Source: Lysobacteraceae bacterium SCN 69-320 (GTDB lineage Bacteria > Pseudomonadota > Gammaproteobacteria > Xanthomonadales > Rhodanobacteraceae). From it: DNA of 64,000 bases. Under the pieces are notes generated by a model. It was not told the origin of the DNA, made no database searches, and saw nothing but the letters and a program-made list of their open reading frames with translations. Positions 38,513 through 47,670 of this stretch are shown here, one piece after another. A program made the translations under genes and the position numbers. The stretch covers positions 310,001 to 374,000 of the forward strand of contig MEFP01000006.1 in assembly GCA_001725155.1 (NCBI GenBank), given 5' to 3'. Position 1 is the stretch's first letter; each line of letters opens with the position of its first letter.

Positions 38513-39538
38513 TCACCCCGCGCGCGGCGGGGCGTCGATAGTGTCTTGTTCGCGCAGCCAGTTCCGGTACGACTTGACGTGAGCCAGCTGCAGCGGTTCC
38601 AGATGGTCGATCAGGCTGAAGTAATAGCAGGTTTCGCCACGTATCGGCGTGGCCGGGAACAGGTTCGCCGCAGGGTCGGCGATCTGTGGACTGTAGAAGC
38701 CGCCGCTGGACCAGAACCAGGGCAGGGAACTGCCGGAACGCAGTGCGCGCAGCACGGTATCGGGGGCACCGCGATCTTCGGCGACGTCGTGCTGCTCGCG
38801 CAGGTCGTCGTCGGTTTGCACCAGCAGAAAGCGGCCTACGCCCCAGGCGTCGAGCATGAGCACGCCGGTGGGATTGCAGACGACGTAGGACTCGATGGGC
38901 TGGAACGTCGCGACGACCGAGTCGAACACGGCGCGGAATGCCGGATCGCGCAGGAAGCCGAAGCGGCCCATGGCCAGCGCCTCGGCCACGAAGGCGCCGG
39001 CGCGCTCGAAGTAGCGCTGCTGCAGCTCGCGGATCGCGACCTGCAGCTTGGCCATGGCCTGCGGATCGCTCTTGCGTATGAAGCGGTCGATCACGCCGGA
39101 ATTGAACGCCTCGATCGCGACCGAATCCTCGGCGCGGCCGGTCAGCAGGATCTTGCCGATCAGTGGATTGTTGAGGCGTTTGCAAAACGTGACGCCGTCC
39201 ATTTCTGGCATGAAGTAATCGACCACGAGCACGGACACTTCGGAAAAGCGCTCAGGGTCGTAAACAATGCGGTGTATGGAGTCCACATCAAGGGCCAGCA
39301 GTTCCTGCGTCTGCGACGGCCGGTCCTTCCAGCGGTAGAGCCAGCCGCCGCCGGGCACCGGCCGGCTGCCGGCGCTGCCGAGCGCGGCGAGGGCCATGCG
39401 TGGCGAACTGAACGGTCGCAGGTGCAGCATCGGATCGAGCATCAGCGGCACGACGTCGAGGTATTCCTCGTGATCGTCGACAAGTACCGTCGTGGTCGGG
39501 AAATAGAAGGGCGGGATCGTCGCGGCGCCGGGCTGCAT
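38513..39538 (-). CDS. lqsR: LqsR-like response regulator with uncharacterised C-terminal domain
   Basis: This 341-residue protein has an N-terminal receiver domain: acidic pocket Asp21-Asp22, likely phosphoacceptor Asp107 in VVDYFMPEMDG, Thr133 and Lys156. The 85-residue gap from Asp22 to Asp107 is about 40 longer than usual, so the receiver carries an insertion (about 45-95). Residues about 180-341 form a domain I do not recognise, with no helix-turn-helix, GGDEF or other known output. Size (Legionella LqsR is about 340), operon position and output type suggest LqsR. Its ATG overlaps the kinase stop (TGATG), showing translational coupling. Confidence 0.78.
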   Translation of the reverse strand: MQPGAATIPPFYFPTTTVLVDDHEEYLDVVPLMLDPMLHLRPFSSPRMALAALGSAGSRPVPGGGWLYRWKDRPSQTQELLALDVDSIHRIVYDPERFSEVSVLVVDYFMPEMDGVTFCKRLNNPLIGKILLTGRAEDSVAIEAFNSGVIDRFIRKSDPQAMAKLQVAIRELQQRYFERAGAFVAEALAMGRFGFLRDPAFRAVFDSVVATFQPIESYVVCNPTGVLMLDAWGVGRFLLVQTDDDLREQHDVAEDRGAPDTVLRALRSGSSLPWFWSSGGFYSPQIADPAANLFPATPIRGETCYYFSLIDHLEPLQLAHVKSYRNWLREQDTIDAPPRAG

Positions 39539-40908
39539 CAGGTTTCCCTCCGCAGGAGATCGGGAAATACGATCGTGAATTCGGTGAACTCGCCGAACGT
39601 CGAGCGGCAGATTATCGACGCACCCATGCGTTCCAGCGCCATGCGCACGAACGACAGGCCAACGCCGAGGCCGGTACTGTAGTCGGTGGCGCTCGAATAG
39701 AAGCGTTCGAAGATGTGCGGCAGCACGTCGGGCGGAATGCCCGGTCCGCTGTCATGGCAGACGACACGCTGGCCGCCTGCATCCGCATGCACGCTGAGCA
39801 CGATATTGCCCTTGCCGGCTCGTCCGGTGTGGAACAAGGCATTTTTTATCAGATTGAACAGCACATGGACCAGCAGCAGGCGCGAACCGGTGAACTGGAA
39901 GTCGTCCGCCGTGCCGATCGCGACGCGGCTGCGCTCGTGCTGCGAGCCGAACGGATAGCGTTCCAACGCTTCGAACAGGCATTCCCGCGCCGACACGTTC
40001 TCGACCTGCAGATTGCCGATCGGGCGCGCCGCGACCAGCAGCATGTCGATGACCGTGTTGGCGTGCTCGACCTCGCGGCCTATGGTCTCCATGGCCTTGG
40101 ACAGGCGCGCCAGCTGCGATTCGCGCAGTTCGGGCACGTCCAGGCGGGCCTCGACCGCGCGGCGGTGCGAATCGGCCAGCAGCGGCAGGAAACGGTCCAC
40201 GGCCTGGGTGGCGATGCGTACCGAGGCCAGCGGCGTGCGCAGTTCGTGGGCGATGTTGTTGGTCGCGGCGATGATCGCGTCGATGCGCGCCTGGTTGCTG
40301 ATGCTGTGCGAGATGCTGAATACCGAACCGGAAATGATCGCGAAGGCCCAGACCGGCGAGTAGGCCAGCAGCGCCGCGCCGGCCAGCGGATGCGCCGGCG
40401 CGAGCAGATAGGCGAACACGGCCAGCAGGGTGCCGATCAGTCCGGTCACGATGAAGCTGCCCATGTCGAACAGCATGACCATCAGGAACACCGAGATCAG
40501 GTGCGACAGCAGCCAGGCCACCGTGCCGCCGTTCTGCAGCAGCATGTAGGAGAAGAAGAACGGCAGCGCGAACGTCATGGCCAGATACCAGTACAGCGGC
40601 AGCCAGGCGCGCAGGCGGTTGGGCCAGAAGCTGACCAGCATCAGCGGCAGGAACAGCGCAGAGCCGAACAGGCGCAGGCTCAGGCTTTCGTACGGCTGCG
40701 GCAGCAGCTTGGCCCAGACGAAGTAGTAGGTGGGAAAACCGAACACGCCGAGCGCGCCCATCCAGCGCATCTTCGGCTCGGAATAGCGGGCGCGCGTGAA
40801 GATCGTGGTCTCGAAGCGGCGCCAGGCGCGCTTGAGCTGCCACCAGATGAGCCGCGGCATCCCGTACAGGCGGCGGCTGGCGGTTTGGATGGCCTCACTC
40901 GTAGTCAT
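39538..40908 (-). CDS. lqsS: CqsS/LqsS-like membrane sensor histidine kinase
   Basis: This 456-residue protein has a short cytoplasmic start, about six transmembrane helices (about 50-200) and a kinase core. The H-box is IAHELRTPL with His221, the N-box NLIKNALFH (352-360), and the G-boxes HDSGPGIPP and GLGVGLSF. The first helix region [16 protein letters not shown], then P-Q-x-YESLSLR, parallels the start of Vibrio CqsS as I recall it, including the signal-binding transmembrane part. Unlike CqsS it has no C-terminal receiver, so it could phosphorylate the adjacent regulator directly. It heads the kinase-regulator-synthase cluster. Confidence 0.87.
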   Translation of the reverse strand: MTTSEAIQTASRRLYGMPRLIWWQLKRAWRRFETTIFTRARYSEPKMRWMGALGVFGFPTYYFVWAKLLPQPYESLSLRLFGSALFLPLMLVSFWPNRLRAWLPLYWYLAMTFALPFFFSYMLLQNGGTVAWLLSHLISVFLMVMLFDMGSFIVTGLIGTLLAVFAYLLAPAHPLAGAALLAYSPVWAFAIISGSVFSISHSISNQARIDAIIAATNNIAHELRTPLASVRIATQAVDRFLPLLADSHRRAVEARLDVPELRESQLARLSKAMETIGREVEHANTVIDMLLVAARPIGNLQVENVSARECLFEALERYPFGSQHERSRVAIGTADDFQFTGSRLLLVHVLFNLIKNALFHTGRAGKGNIVLSVHADAGGQRVVCHDSGPGIPPDVLPHIFERFYSSATDYSTGLGVGLSFVRMALERMGASIICRSTFGEFTEFTIVFPDLLRRET

Positions 40909-41085
40909 GCACGCCCGCGGATGGCTCTGCGGTCAGCGGAGCCCGGTCTGGGAAACGGCTTCGATACTAGTGGAATTGCGCGGCTATGGGGCGAGTGCGC
41001 GCTCTGCGCGGCGTGAACACTGTAGCAGCAGATGCGGCGCGCTCGCGGCGCCCGCGATCGGCGCCGCCGCCAACCGGGTGCCCGG

Positions 41086-41475
41086 CTAGCGATAGTCGCG
41101 ATGGCAGGCCTGGCAGGCCTCGCCGGTCTGCTGCAGCGCCTGGTCCAGTGCCCGGCAGTCGACCGGAGCCTCGGCGGCGTGGCGTCCGCTCGTCTCGACG
41201 AAGCGGCGCGCCTGTTCGGCGAAGTCGGGCGGCTGATCCGGATGCGACGGCGCGATGTCGGCGGCGGTCTCGGCCAGACGGCGGAAATGCACGGCGCTGC
41301 GCGCCGCGGCGCAGTCGTTGCTGCGCTGCAGGCGGCGCAGCTCGCCCAGATGATGCTGCAAGGTGTTCATGACGCCACGCGGCCAGGCATTGCGCTGGTG
41401 TAGCGAATTGGCCGCGCTGAACGCGACGAGGGCGCCGATCAGCAGACCGGCGAGCAGGATCAGCAACGCGCGCAT
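41086..41475 (-). CDS. Small monoheme cytochrome c (C-terminal CxxCH)
   Basis: This 129-residue protein has an N-terminal membrane anchor or signal peptide (hydrophobic to about residue 22) and mostly helical sequence. The single heme motif CQACH lies six residues from the C-terminus. A C-terminal CxxCH on a helical body is the pattern of class II cytochromes c (cytochrome c' and c556 type). The role is unknown; no oxidase or c maturation gene is adjacent. It lies upstream of, and on the same strand as, the sensor kinase gene with a 177-bp gap, and divergent from tcdA. Confidence 0.78.
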   Translation of the reverse strand: MRALLILLAGLLIGALVAFSAANSLHQRNAWPRGVMNTLQHHLGELRRLQRSNDCAAARSAVHFRRLAETAADIAPSHPDQPPDFAEQARRFVETSGRHAAEAPVDCRALDQALQQTGEACQACHRDYR

Positions 41476-41573
41476 GGGTTTTCCGGCAGGCAAAGAGGCC
41501 AAGGGTAATGGACCGCTGCCGGCCCCGCCATCGGCTGCGGCCCGGCGTCGCGGCCGCCTGCTAGAATCCGCCG

Positions 41574-42368
41574 ATGTCCGATTCCGATCTTTCGGCCCGC
41601 TTCGGCGGCGTCGACCGTCTGTATGGCCGCGGCGCGCTCGCGCGCCTGGCCGCCGCACATGTCGCCGTCGTCGGGGTCGGCGGCGTGGGTTCCTGGAGCG
41701 TGGAGGCGCTGGCGCGCAGCGGTGTCGGCGAGCTGACCCTGATCGACGCCGACGATGTCTGCGTGTCCAACACCAACCGCCAGCTGCATGCGCTGGACGG
41801 GCAGTACGGCCGGCCCAAGGTCGACGTGCTGGCCGAGCGCGTGCGGGCGATCAATCCGGCGGTCCGCCTGCATACCGTCGCGAGTTTCCTGACCCCGGCC
41901 AACCTGGCCGAACTGCTGGACCGCGGCTACGACCTCGTGCTGGATGCCTGCGACAGCTTCCGCGTCAAGGTCGAGACGATTGCCTGGTGCCGCCGGCGCA
42001 AGCTGCCGCTGATCGTGGTCGGTTCGGCCGGCGGCCGGGTCGATCCCACGCGCATCCAGGTGCGCGACCTGTCGCGCACCGAGCACGACGCCCTGCTGTC
42101 GCTGATCCGCAAGAAGCTGCGCCAGGATTTCCATTTCCCGCGCAACCGCGATCGCTACTTCGGCGTGCCGGCCGTGTTCTCGCTGGAGAACGTGCGCTAT
42201 CCGCAGGCCGACGGCAGCGTCTGCGGCACGCGGCCGGCCGGCGAGGACAGCCTGCGCCTGGACTGCGGCAGCGGCCTCGGCGCGGCCATGCACGTGACCG
42301 CAGCCTTCGGCCTGGTCGCGGCCGGCAAGGCTATCGAGAAGCTCCTCGCCGCGCGCGAAGCCGACTGA
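41574..42368 (+). CDS. tcdA: TcdA (CsdL), tRNA cyclic N6-threonylcarbamoyladenosine dehydratase
   Basis: This 264-residue E1-like enzyme has the nucleotide-binding motif VVGVGGVGSW, the DDVCVSNTNRQLHAL loop and the later FLEN-like SLENVRYPQ region. TcdA adenylylates and cyclises t6A37 of tRNAs to ct6A in an ATP-dependent reaction. Length and motifs separate it from MoeB/ThiF, the other E1-like protein in this window. It stands alone, divergent from the cytochrome gene. Confidence 0.92.
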   Translation: MSDSDLSARFGGVDRLYGRGALARLAAAHVAVVGVGGVGSWSVEALARSGVGELTLIDADDVCVSNTNRQLHALDGQYGRPKVDVLAERVRAINPAVRLHTVASFLTPANLAELLDRGYDLVLDACDSFRVKVETIAWCRRRKLPLIVVGSAGGRVDPTRIQVRDLSRTEHDALLSLIRKKLRQDFHFPRNRDRYFGVPAVFSLENVRYPQADGSVCGTRPAGEDSLRLDCGSGLGAAMHVTAAFGLVAAGKAIEKLLAAREAD

Positions 42369-42496
42369 GCCGCTGCGCCTGAACCGTTCCGTTCGCTTCG
42401 TGTCGGTCTGTGCCGATCGCAGCGCATGCTCTTGTGCCGGTTTCGGCGGCCCCCATACTGCGAGCCGCAGACTCGCTGCTTTCGGGAATAGTGCCC

Positions 42497-42727
42497 ATGT
42501 CCGGTCCGCTGCGTTCGCTGATGTTCGGCCCCTTGCTCGGATTTGCCGAACGTCTGCGCTTTCCGCGCCTGCTGTTGCTGACCGCGACCCTGTTCTTCGT
42601 CGATCTGCTCGTGCCGGACCTGATCCCGTTCGTCGACGAGATCCTGCTCGCGCTGCTGACCCTGCTGCTGGCGCGCTGGAAGAAGAAGCCCGATCCGGAA
42701 CCGCCGCTCAGGCCGCTGCGAGACTGA
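42497..42727 (+). CDS. Small membrane protein, DUF6116-like
   Basis: This 76-residue protein has a hydrophobic core (LLLLTATLFFVDLLVPDLIPFVDEILLALLTLL, written here only by its limits, about residues 23-57) and a basic end RWKKKPDP. The pattern with FAERLRFPRLL matches a small family I recall as DUF6116. The ATG at 42497 is preferred over one at 42410 because the upstream extension is not conserved-looking. Its 3' end overlaps the convergent tatD by 20 bp. Function unknown. Confidence 0.72.
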   Translation: MSGPLRSLMFGPLLGFAERLRFPRLLLLTATLFFVDLLVPDLIPFVDEILLALLTLLLARWKKKPDPEPPLRPLRD

Positions 42728-43490
42728 ACAGGCGTCGCGCGTTCCCGGTCGTCGCCGCGGCGATGGTCGCGCGCGGCTCCGGGCGCAGGGCCGCGATCTC
42801 GTCGAGCACCAGGGCGATGCTGGCCGGCTCGTTGCGTTGGCCGCGCTGTGCAGCCAGCGGCTGGTCCGGCGCGTCGCTCTCGAGCAGCAGGTGTTCCAGG
42901 GGCAGCTCGGCGACGATGCGCCGCAGCCGGTGCGCGCGCGAATAGCTGACCGGTCCGCCGATGCCGAGCAGGAAGCCCTGGCGGCACAGCTGGCGCGCCT
43001 GCTCCTCGCTGCCGGAATAGCTGTGCACGACGCCGCGCAGGCCCGGGTAGTCGCGCAGGGTGTGGATGACTTCCTCCACCGCGCGCCGCGCATGCACGAT
43101 GACCGGCAGACCGAACGCCTGCGCCAGCGCGAGCTGGCCGCGGAAGAAATGCCGCTGCAGCGCCGGGTCCAGTCCTTCCACGAAATAGTCCAGACCGCAT
43201 TCGCCGACCGCGACCGCGCCGCCGGCCGCCAGCCGTTCGCGCAATTCCTGCAAATGCGCGTCGGCGTGTTCGGCGAGGTACAGCGGATGCAGGCCGTAGG
43301 CCGCGTGCAGGCCCGGCTCGCACCCGCACAGCGCGGCCAGCGCCGGCCAGTCCGCCGCGCGTATCGCCGGAATCACCTGCGCGACGACGCCGGCTGCGCG
43401 CGCGCGCGCGATCACCGCGTCGCGGTCGGCGGCGAATTCCGGTGCATCGAGATGGCAGTGGCTGTCGATCAGGGGCAGGGCGGCGCTCAT
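42708..43490 (-). CDS. tatD: TatD-family metal-dependent DNase
   Basis: This 260-residue protein is a TIM-barrel hydrolase of the TatD family: N-terminal metal ligands in DSHCHLD, Glu in GECGLDY, His in VIVHARRA, His in VHSYSG and Asp in LESDAP. TatD enzymes are 3'-5' DNases; close relatives include YcfH and YjjV, and this one may be the YjjV type. The ATG at 43490 gives the standard start. It overlaps the small membrane protein gene tail to tail. Confidence 0.9.
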   Translation of the reverse strand: MSAALPLIDSHCHLDAPEFAADRDAVIARARAAGVVAQVIPAIRAADWPALAALCGCEPGLHAAYGLHPLYLAEHADAHLQELRERLAAGGAVAVGECGLDYFVEGLDPALQRHFFRGQLALAQAFGLPVIVHARRAVEEVIHTLRDYPGLRGVVHSYSGSEEQARQLCRQGFLLGIGGPVSYSRAHRLRRIVAELPLEHLLLESDAPDQPLAAQRGQRNEPASIALVLDEIAALRPEPRATIAAATTGNARRLFSLAAA

Positions 43491-43590
43491 GCGCCGCAGT
43501 CTGGCCTCGGCGGGGCGGCAGCGGCAAGCCGGCTCGTGCGCCGCCGGCCGCGCGTATACACTGCGCCGCCTGTCGCTTCCCCCTGAGCGC

Positions 43591-44574
43591 ATGAGTACCA
43601 CCCCTGACTTTGCCGTCAGCGTCCTGCTGATCGCCTACCGCGCGGCCGACACCATCGTCGCGGCGATCGACGCGGCGCTGGCGCAGACCGTGCCCTGCGA
43701 GATCATCGTCTCCGACGACTGCTCGCCCGACGACACCTTCGCGATCGCCGGACGCCACCTGGCCGGCTATGCGGGGCCGCACCGCGTGAGCGTGCGCCGG
43801 TGCGCGCAGAACCGCGGCGTGTCCGCGCACCTGAGCGAGCTGTTTGCACTCGCCCGCGGACGCTATTTCGTGATCATGGCAGGCGACGACCTGGCGCGGC
43901 CGCAGCGCGTCGCGGCGACCCTGGCGGCGTTCGAGGCGAATCCGGACGTCTACGCCCTGGGCTCGATCGTCGACGAGATCGACCTGCAGGGCCGGCCGCT
44001 GCGCCAGGGCGTGCGGCACATGCCGGCGCAGTTCGGCCTCGACTATTTCGTGCGCGCCGGCAAGCTGGCGACCCTGCTCGGCGCCAGCCTCGCGCTGCGC
44101 CGCGAGGTGTTCGAATGCTTCGGTCCGCTGCGCGGCAGCGCCGAGGACAACATCCTGACCTTGCGCGCGGCGCTGCTCGGCCGCGGCCTGTGCCTGGAGC
44201 AGGCGCTGATCGACTACCGCCAGAATCCCGAAGGCCTCGGCAGCTGGCTGTTCGCGCGCCACGATGCGACGCCGCAGCGCTTCCGCCGCCGCTACGAGCG
44301 CACCGTGCGCATGTATCGCGACGTCGCCGACGACATCGAGGCGGCGCTCGCGCGCCTGCCCGCGCTGACGCCGCCGCGACGTGCGCTGGCCGAGCGCATC
44401 GTGCGCATCTACCGCATCGAGGCCGATGCGCGCAGCGCGATCCTCGATCGTCCGCGGCGCGAATGGCTGGGCCCGATCTGGCGCGGCCTGCGCGAGCCCG
44501 GTCTGCGGCGCAAGAGCGCCGAACGCGCCGTGAAACTGCTGTTGCCGCGGCGCTGGTTCGGTCTGCGCGGCTGA
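43591..44574 (+). CDS. Family 2 glycosyltransferase
   Basis: This 327-residue protein has a GT-A fold: start VSVLLIAYRAADTIVAAI, nucleotide-binding IIVSDDCSPDDT, and a DxD-like MAGDD near residue 95. The acceptor region includes GSAEDNILTLRA. It would transfer a sugar from a nucleotide donor to a polysaccharide, lipid or protein acceptor. The C-terminal 80 residues are Arg-rich. No other polysaccharide genes lie nearby, so the pathway is unknown. Confidence 0.87.
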   Translation: MSTTPDFAVSVLLIAYRAADTIVAAIDAALAQTVPCEIIVSDDCSPDDTFAIAGRHLAGYAGPHRVSVRRCAQNRGVSAHLSELFALARGRYFVIMAGDDLARPQRVAATLAAFEANPDVYALGSIVDEIDLQGRPLRQGVRHMPAQFGLDYFVRAGKLATLLGASLALRREVFECFGPLRGSAEDNILTLRAALLGRGLCLEQALIDYRQNPEGLGSWLFARHDATPQRFRRRYERTVRMYRDVADDIEAALARLPALTPPRRALAERIVRIYRIEADARSAILDRPRREWLGPIWRGLREPGLRRKSAERAVKLLLPRRWFGLRG

Positions 44575-44785
44575 GCACCGGCGGCCGGGCAAGGCGCGCA
44601 GCCGCTTTCCCGCATGGCGGATTGCCGGGTCTGCCGGACGGCGCGCATCGCCGCTGATGTCGCGGCCCGGCAGGGCGGTGGCGAGCCGCCACGGGATTCG
44701 GAAGCGGCGCCACGCCAATGCACAGGAGTGGCGCATCCGGCGTGAATGCCCGTGAATCATCCGCCGCTATCGGCGGGAGGCCCGA

Positions 44786-45970
44786 CTAGGCGACGAACAC
44801 CGCCGCGAGGCCGAGGAACAGGCCCATGCTGACGACGTCGGTGGCCGTGGTCAGGAAGATGCTCGAGGCCGTGGCCGGATCGGCGCCGAGGCGCTTGAGC
44901 ACCAACGGCACGGCGGCGCCGGCCACGCCCGAGATCGCGCAGCTCGCCGTCATCGCCGCGAACGTGATGACGGCCAGTGCGATCGGCTGCGGGTGATGCT
45001 GCAGCTGCGCCATCACGTACATCGCGATCGCTGCGACGAGGCCGGTCAGCGCGCCGTTCAGAAAGCCGAGCAAGGCCTCCTTGGCCATGAGTGCGGCGGC
45101 CTGGGCGCTGCGCACTTCGCCCAGGGTCATGCCGCGGAGGGTCACGGCCAGCGACTGGCAGCCGGTATTGCTGCACTGGCCCGACAGCACCGGGATGAAG
45201 ATCGCCAGCAGCACGATGCGGTTGACCGTGTCCTGGAACAGGCCGACCGTGGCCGCGGCGATGAACGCCGTGAACAGGTTCAGCTGCAGCCAGGGATGGC
45301 GGAACTTCAGCGAGCTCGGCCACGGTGTGGCCGCGCGCTCTTCCTTTTCGACACCGACCATGGCGCCGGCCTGCGCGCTGATCGCGAAGGCCTGCTGTTC
45401 GAACAGCACCGAGCCGCGCACGACGCCGATCAGACGGTCTTCGGCGTCGCAGACCGGGTAGACCGGATAGTGGCGCGTGACCACGGCGTGCATCGCGTCG
45501 ATGAGGTCCATGTCGCCGCGCAGCGCGAACGGCGAGGCGATCATCACGTCGGCCAGCGTGTCGTTCGGATCGGCAAACAGCAGTTCGCGGAACGCGACGA
45601 CGCCGACCAGACGGTCCTGCTTGTCGAGCACATAGAGGTAGGTGATCAGCGTCTGCTTGACCGCCTCGCGCAGCGCGTCGACGGCTTCATGGATGCGCGT
45701 GCCCGGCGCGAACACGGCGTTCGGCCGCTCCATGAGCCGGCCCACGCTGGATTCGGGCCAGGCCACGTCTTCGAGCCACTGTTCGCCGGCGCTGTCGGCG
45801 GCGGCGATGCGCTCGCGCCGGGTCGGCGGAAACTCCTCGAGAACCTCCACCGCCTGGCCCGGATTGAGCTGGGCCAGCACGGCCGCAACGGTGGCGTCGC
45901 TCTCATCGTGCAGGATGTCGGCCGCAGCCTTGGGATCGAGCTCGCGCACACGCCGATATAGCGATTCCAT
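44786..45970 (-). CDS. mgtE: MgtE magnesium transporter
   Basis: This 394-residue protein has an N-terminal helical domain (about 1-65), two CBS domains (about 75-200) that sense Mg2+, a connecting helix and five transmembrane helices (about 230-394). The family motif NTGCQSLAVTLRGM and the Asp in TTATDVVSMG line the ion pathway. MgtE is a Mg2+ channel gated by cytosolic Mg2+. The N-domain is shorter than the usual 110-130 residues. The ATG at 45970 is preferred to one at 46030. No M-box riboswitch is recognisable upstream. Confidence 0.92.
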   Translation of the reverse strand: MESLYRRVRELDPKAAADILHDESDATVAAVLAQLNPGQAVEVLEEFPPTRRERIAAADSAGEQWLEDVAWPESSVGRLMERPNAVFAPGTRIHEAVDALREAVKQTLITYLYVLDKQDRLVGVVAFRELLFADPNDTLADVMIASPFALRGDMDLIDAMHAVVTRHYPVYPVCDAEDRLIGVVRGSVLFEQQAFAISAQAGAMVGVEKEERAATPWPSSLKFRHPWLQLNLFTAFIAAATVGLFQDTVNRIVLLAIFIPVLSGQCSNTGCQSLAVTLRGMTLGEVRSAQAAALMAKEALLGFLNGALTGLVAAIAMYVMAQLQHHPQPIALAVITFAAMTASCAISGVAGAAVPLVLKRLGADPATASSIFLTTATDVVSMGLFLGLAAVFVA

Positions 45971-46133
45971 CCCCTGCCTGCTCCCCGAAGCGGATTGACG
46001 CGGAGCCGGCGCAGGCGCCCGGAACCGCAACGCCTGCGCGAAGCGCGGAAATCATCGGGAACGCCGGCCCCGGCCGTCGAAGCGGCGATGGTAGCAACGA
46101 TGCCCCGGCAGCGAGAAGGAAGGGCGGGGCGCC

Positions 46134-46517
46134 TCAGCGGCCCGGCGGCGGCTGCCAGAGCTCGATCTTGTTGCCTTCGGGATCGACGACCCAGCCGAAC
46201 TTGCCGTACTCGGAATCGTCGATCTTGTCGTCGACGGCGCAGCCTTCGGCGCGCAGCGCCGCGAGCAGCGCGTCCAGATCCTCGACGCGGTAGTTGACCA
46301 TGAACGGCGCGGTGCTCGGCGCGAAGTACTTCGTGTCGTCGGCGAACAGGCTCCAGATCGTCGTGCCTTCGCCCTGCGGGTTGTCCTCGTTCCAGCGAAA
46401 CACGACGCCGCCCCATTCGGTGACATTCAGGCCCAGATGACGGCGATACCACTCGCGCAGCGCAGCGGGATCACGCGCCTTGATGAAGATGCCGCCGATG
46501 CCGGTCACGCGTTTCAT
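46134..46517 (-). CDS. VOC (glyoxalase/bleomycin resistance) superfamily protein
   Basis: This 127-residue protein has two beta-alpha-beta-beta-beta modules of the vicinal oxygen chelate fold: GIGGIFIKARDPAALREWY at the start and VVDPEGNKIELWQP at the end, with Glu in IELW as a metal ligand. The first-module ligand position is GIFIK rather than His/Gln, so metal binding is uncertain. The substrate is unknown. The ATG at 46517 gives the standard VOC start. Confidence 0.85.
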   Translation of the reverse strand: MKRVTGIGGIFIKARDPAALREWYRRHLGLNVTEWGGVVFRWNEDNPQGEGTTIWSLFADDTKYFAPSTAPFMVNYRVEDLDALLAALRAEGCAVDDKIDDSEYGKFGWVVDPEGNKIELWQPPPGR

Positions 46518-46710
46518 GGGAAGCCTCGCTCGCTCGCGCGGACTGCGCGAGCGCAGCCTAGGCGCAGTCGGGCGGCGTTGTCGAGCACGCGCCGCCGCAC
46601 AGCGCGGCGGCGCGATCCGATGCTTCGCAGAGGTTTTTCGGGAGGCCGGCGGCGCAGGTCGCACCGCGGCATGCAGGTCGGTCGCGGCGATCGCCGCAGC
46701 GGAAACGTCG

Positions 46711-47148
46711 CTAGTTCAGCGAGTAGAAACGGTGCGGGCCGATCACGGCGACGGGGCGGCCGATGGCCCAGCTCTGCGGTTCGGCATAGCTCGCTACGAA
46801 ATGGCTGGCGCCGGGCACGACGCGCATGCGCAGGTTTTCCGGCAGCAGCCAGACGTTGCGCGCGCCGCTGGCAATCGACCAGGCCTTTGTCCAGGCTTCC
46901 ATATTGTCGATTTCGTAATTTTTGCTCGTAATGGACAAGGCGAACTGGCGCGGCGCCTTGAGCACTTCGCAGAGGTTCTTGCCCCAGCGGCCCTGGTCGA
47001 GGCGGTGCAGACCGACCTCGGCAACGGCCATCTGGCCGCGCACGGACTCGCCGCGCGCTTCGAGATAAACGGTGGCCGCCAGACAGGTCTGGTCGGCGAT
47101 GGGTTGCGGCATGACCGAAGTCATCCAGAGCAACAGGCCCAGCTTCAT
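46711..47148 (-). CDS. SleB-like cell wall hydrolase
   Basis: This 145-residue protein has a short hydrophobic N-terminus, then QTCLAATVYLEARGES..GQMAVAEV, the signature of the SleB/hydrolase_2 family with its catalytic Glu. It ends with GPHRFYSLN, as many family members do. The family comprises lytic enzymes acting on peptidoglycan in spore-formers and related periplasmic enzymes in other bacteria. Two ATGs (47154 and 47148) lie close together: GGAGG abuts the first and is seven bases before the second, so 47148 is the likelier start. Confidence 0.82.
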   Translation of the reverse strand: MKLGLLLWMTSVMPQPIADQTCLAATVYLEARGESVRGQMAVAEVGLHRLDQGRWGKNLCEVLKAPRQFALSITSKNYEIDNMEAWTKAWSIASGARNVWLLPENLRMRVVPGASHFVASYAEPQSWAIGRPVAVIGPHRFYSLN

Positions 47149-47670
47149 GCTCATACCTCCGTGCACACGGTCCTTAGCGCGCGACAGGTCGAACAGCGAC
47201 GCTGGCGTTTGGGGTTTCCGGAATGTCGGTTACGCCGCAGCTTTCTGGGGTTTGCGGCCTGGTCGTGCCGGAGCGCATGTCCTGGGCACTGGGGCCCGCG
47301 CAGGCTGACGACCGGTTGATTCAGCTCCCGCCCTCCGGGCGAAAGCACCTGAACCAGAGGCGGCCGCAAAGCTATGGAACTCCGGCCGCCAGCTATCGCG
47401 CGATCCGAATGTCGACGGTTCGCGGGATCTGGTTATCGGGCCTGTGGCCCGTTTCTGGGTGCGGGAATGGCGACCCGCTGGAATAAGGTGGAGCGCACCT
47501 TAAGGGGCAAAAGCGGTGCTGTCAAACCCGCCGCCCCGGCATTAACGCCGAGCTAACATCCTGATTCAGTCGTCGTTTTGCTGTCGCGGTCGGTAAACTT
47601 TGCGGCATTTTATCGTGGTGTAAAAATTCCACGATTCGCCGGCGGCCGGGCCGCGCCGGCACGGCGGCGC
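47149..47670. other. Gap upstream of the SleB-like gene and downstream of the PhnD-like gene
   Basis: About 520 bp with no credible gene. It contains a dyad ATCGTGG (47612-47618) / CCACGAT (47629-47635) around an AT-rich loop, just past the PhnD-like gene, possibly its terminator, and otherwise ordinary GC-rich sequence. The SleB-like gene promoter should be near 47170. Confidence 0.45.

Noticed and set aside
45971..46133. Mg2+-sensing riboswitch before mgtE
   Set aside because: I could not find M-box consensus elements, and the gap is short and GC-rich.
47223..47556. Small plus-strand frames between the SleB-like and PhnD-like genes
   Set aside because: No ribosome-binding site and unbalanced composition.
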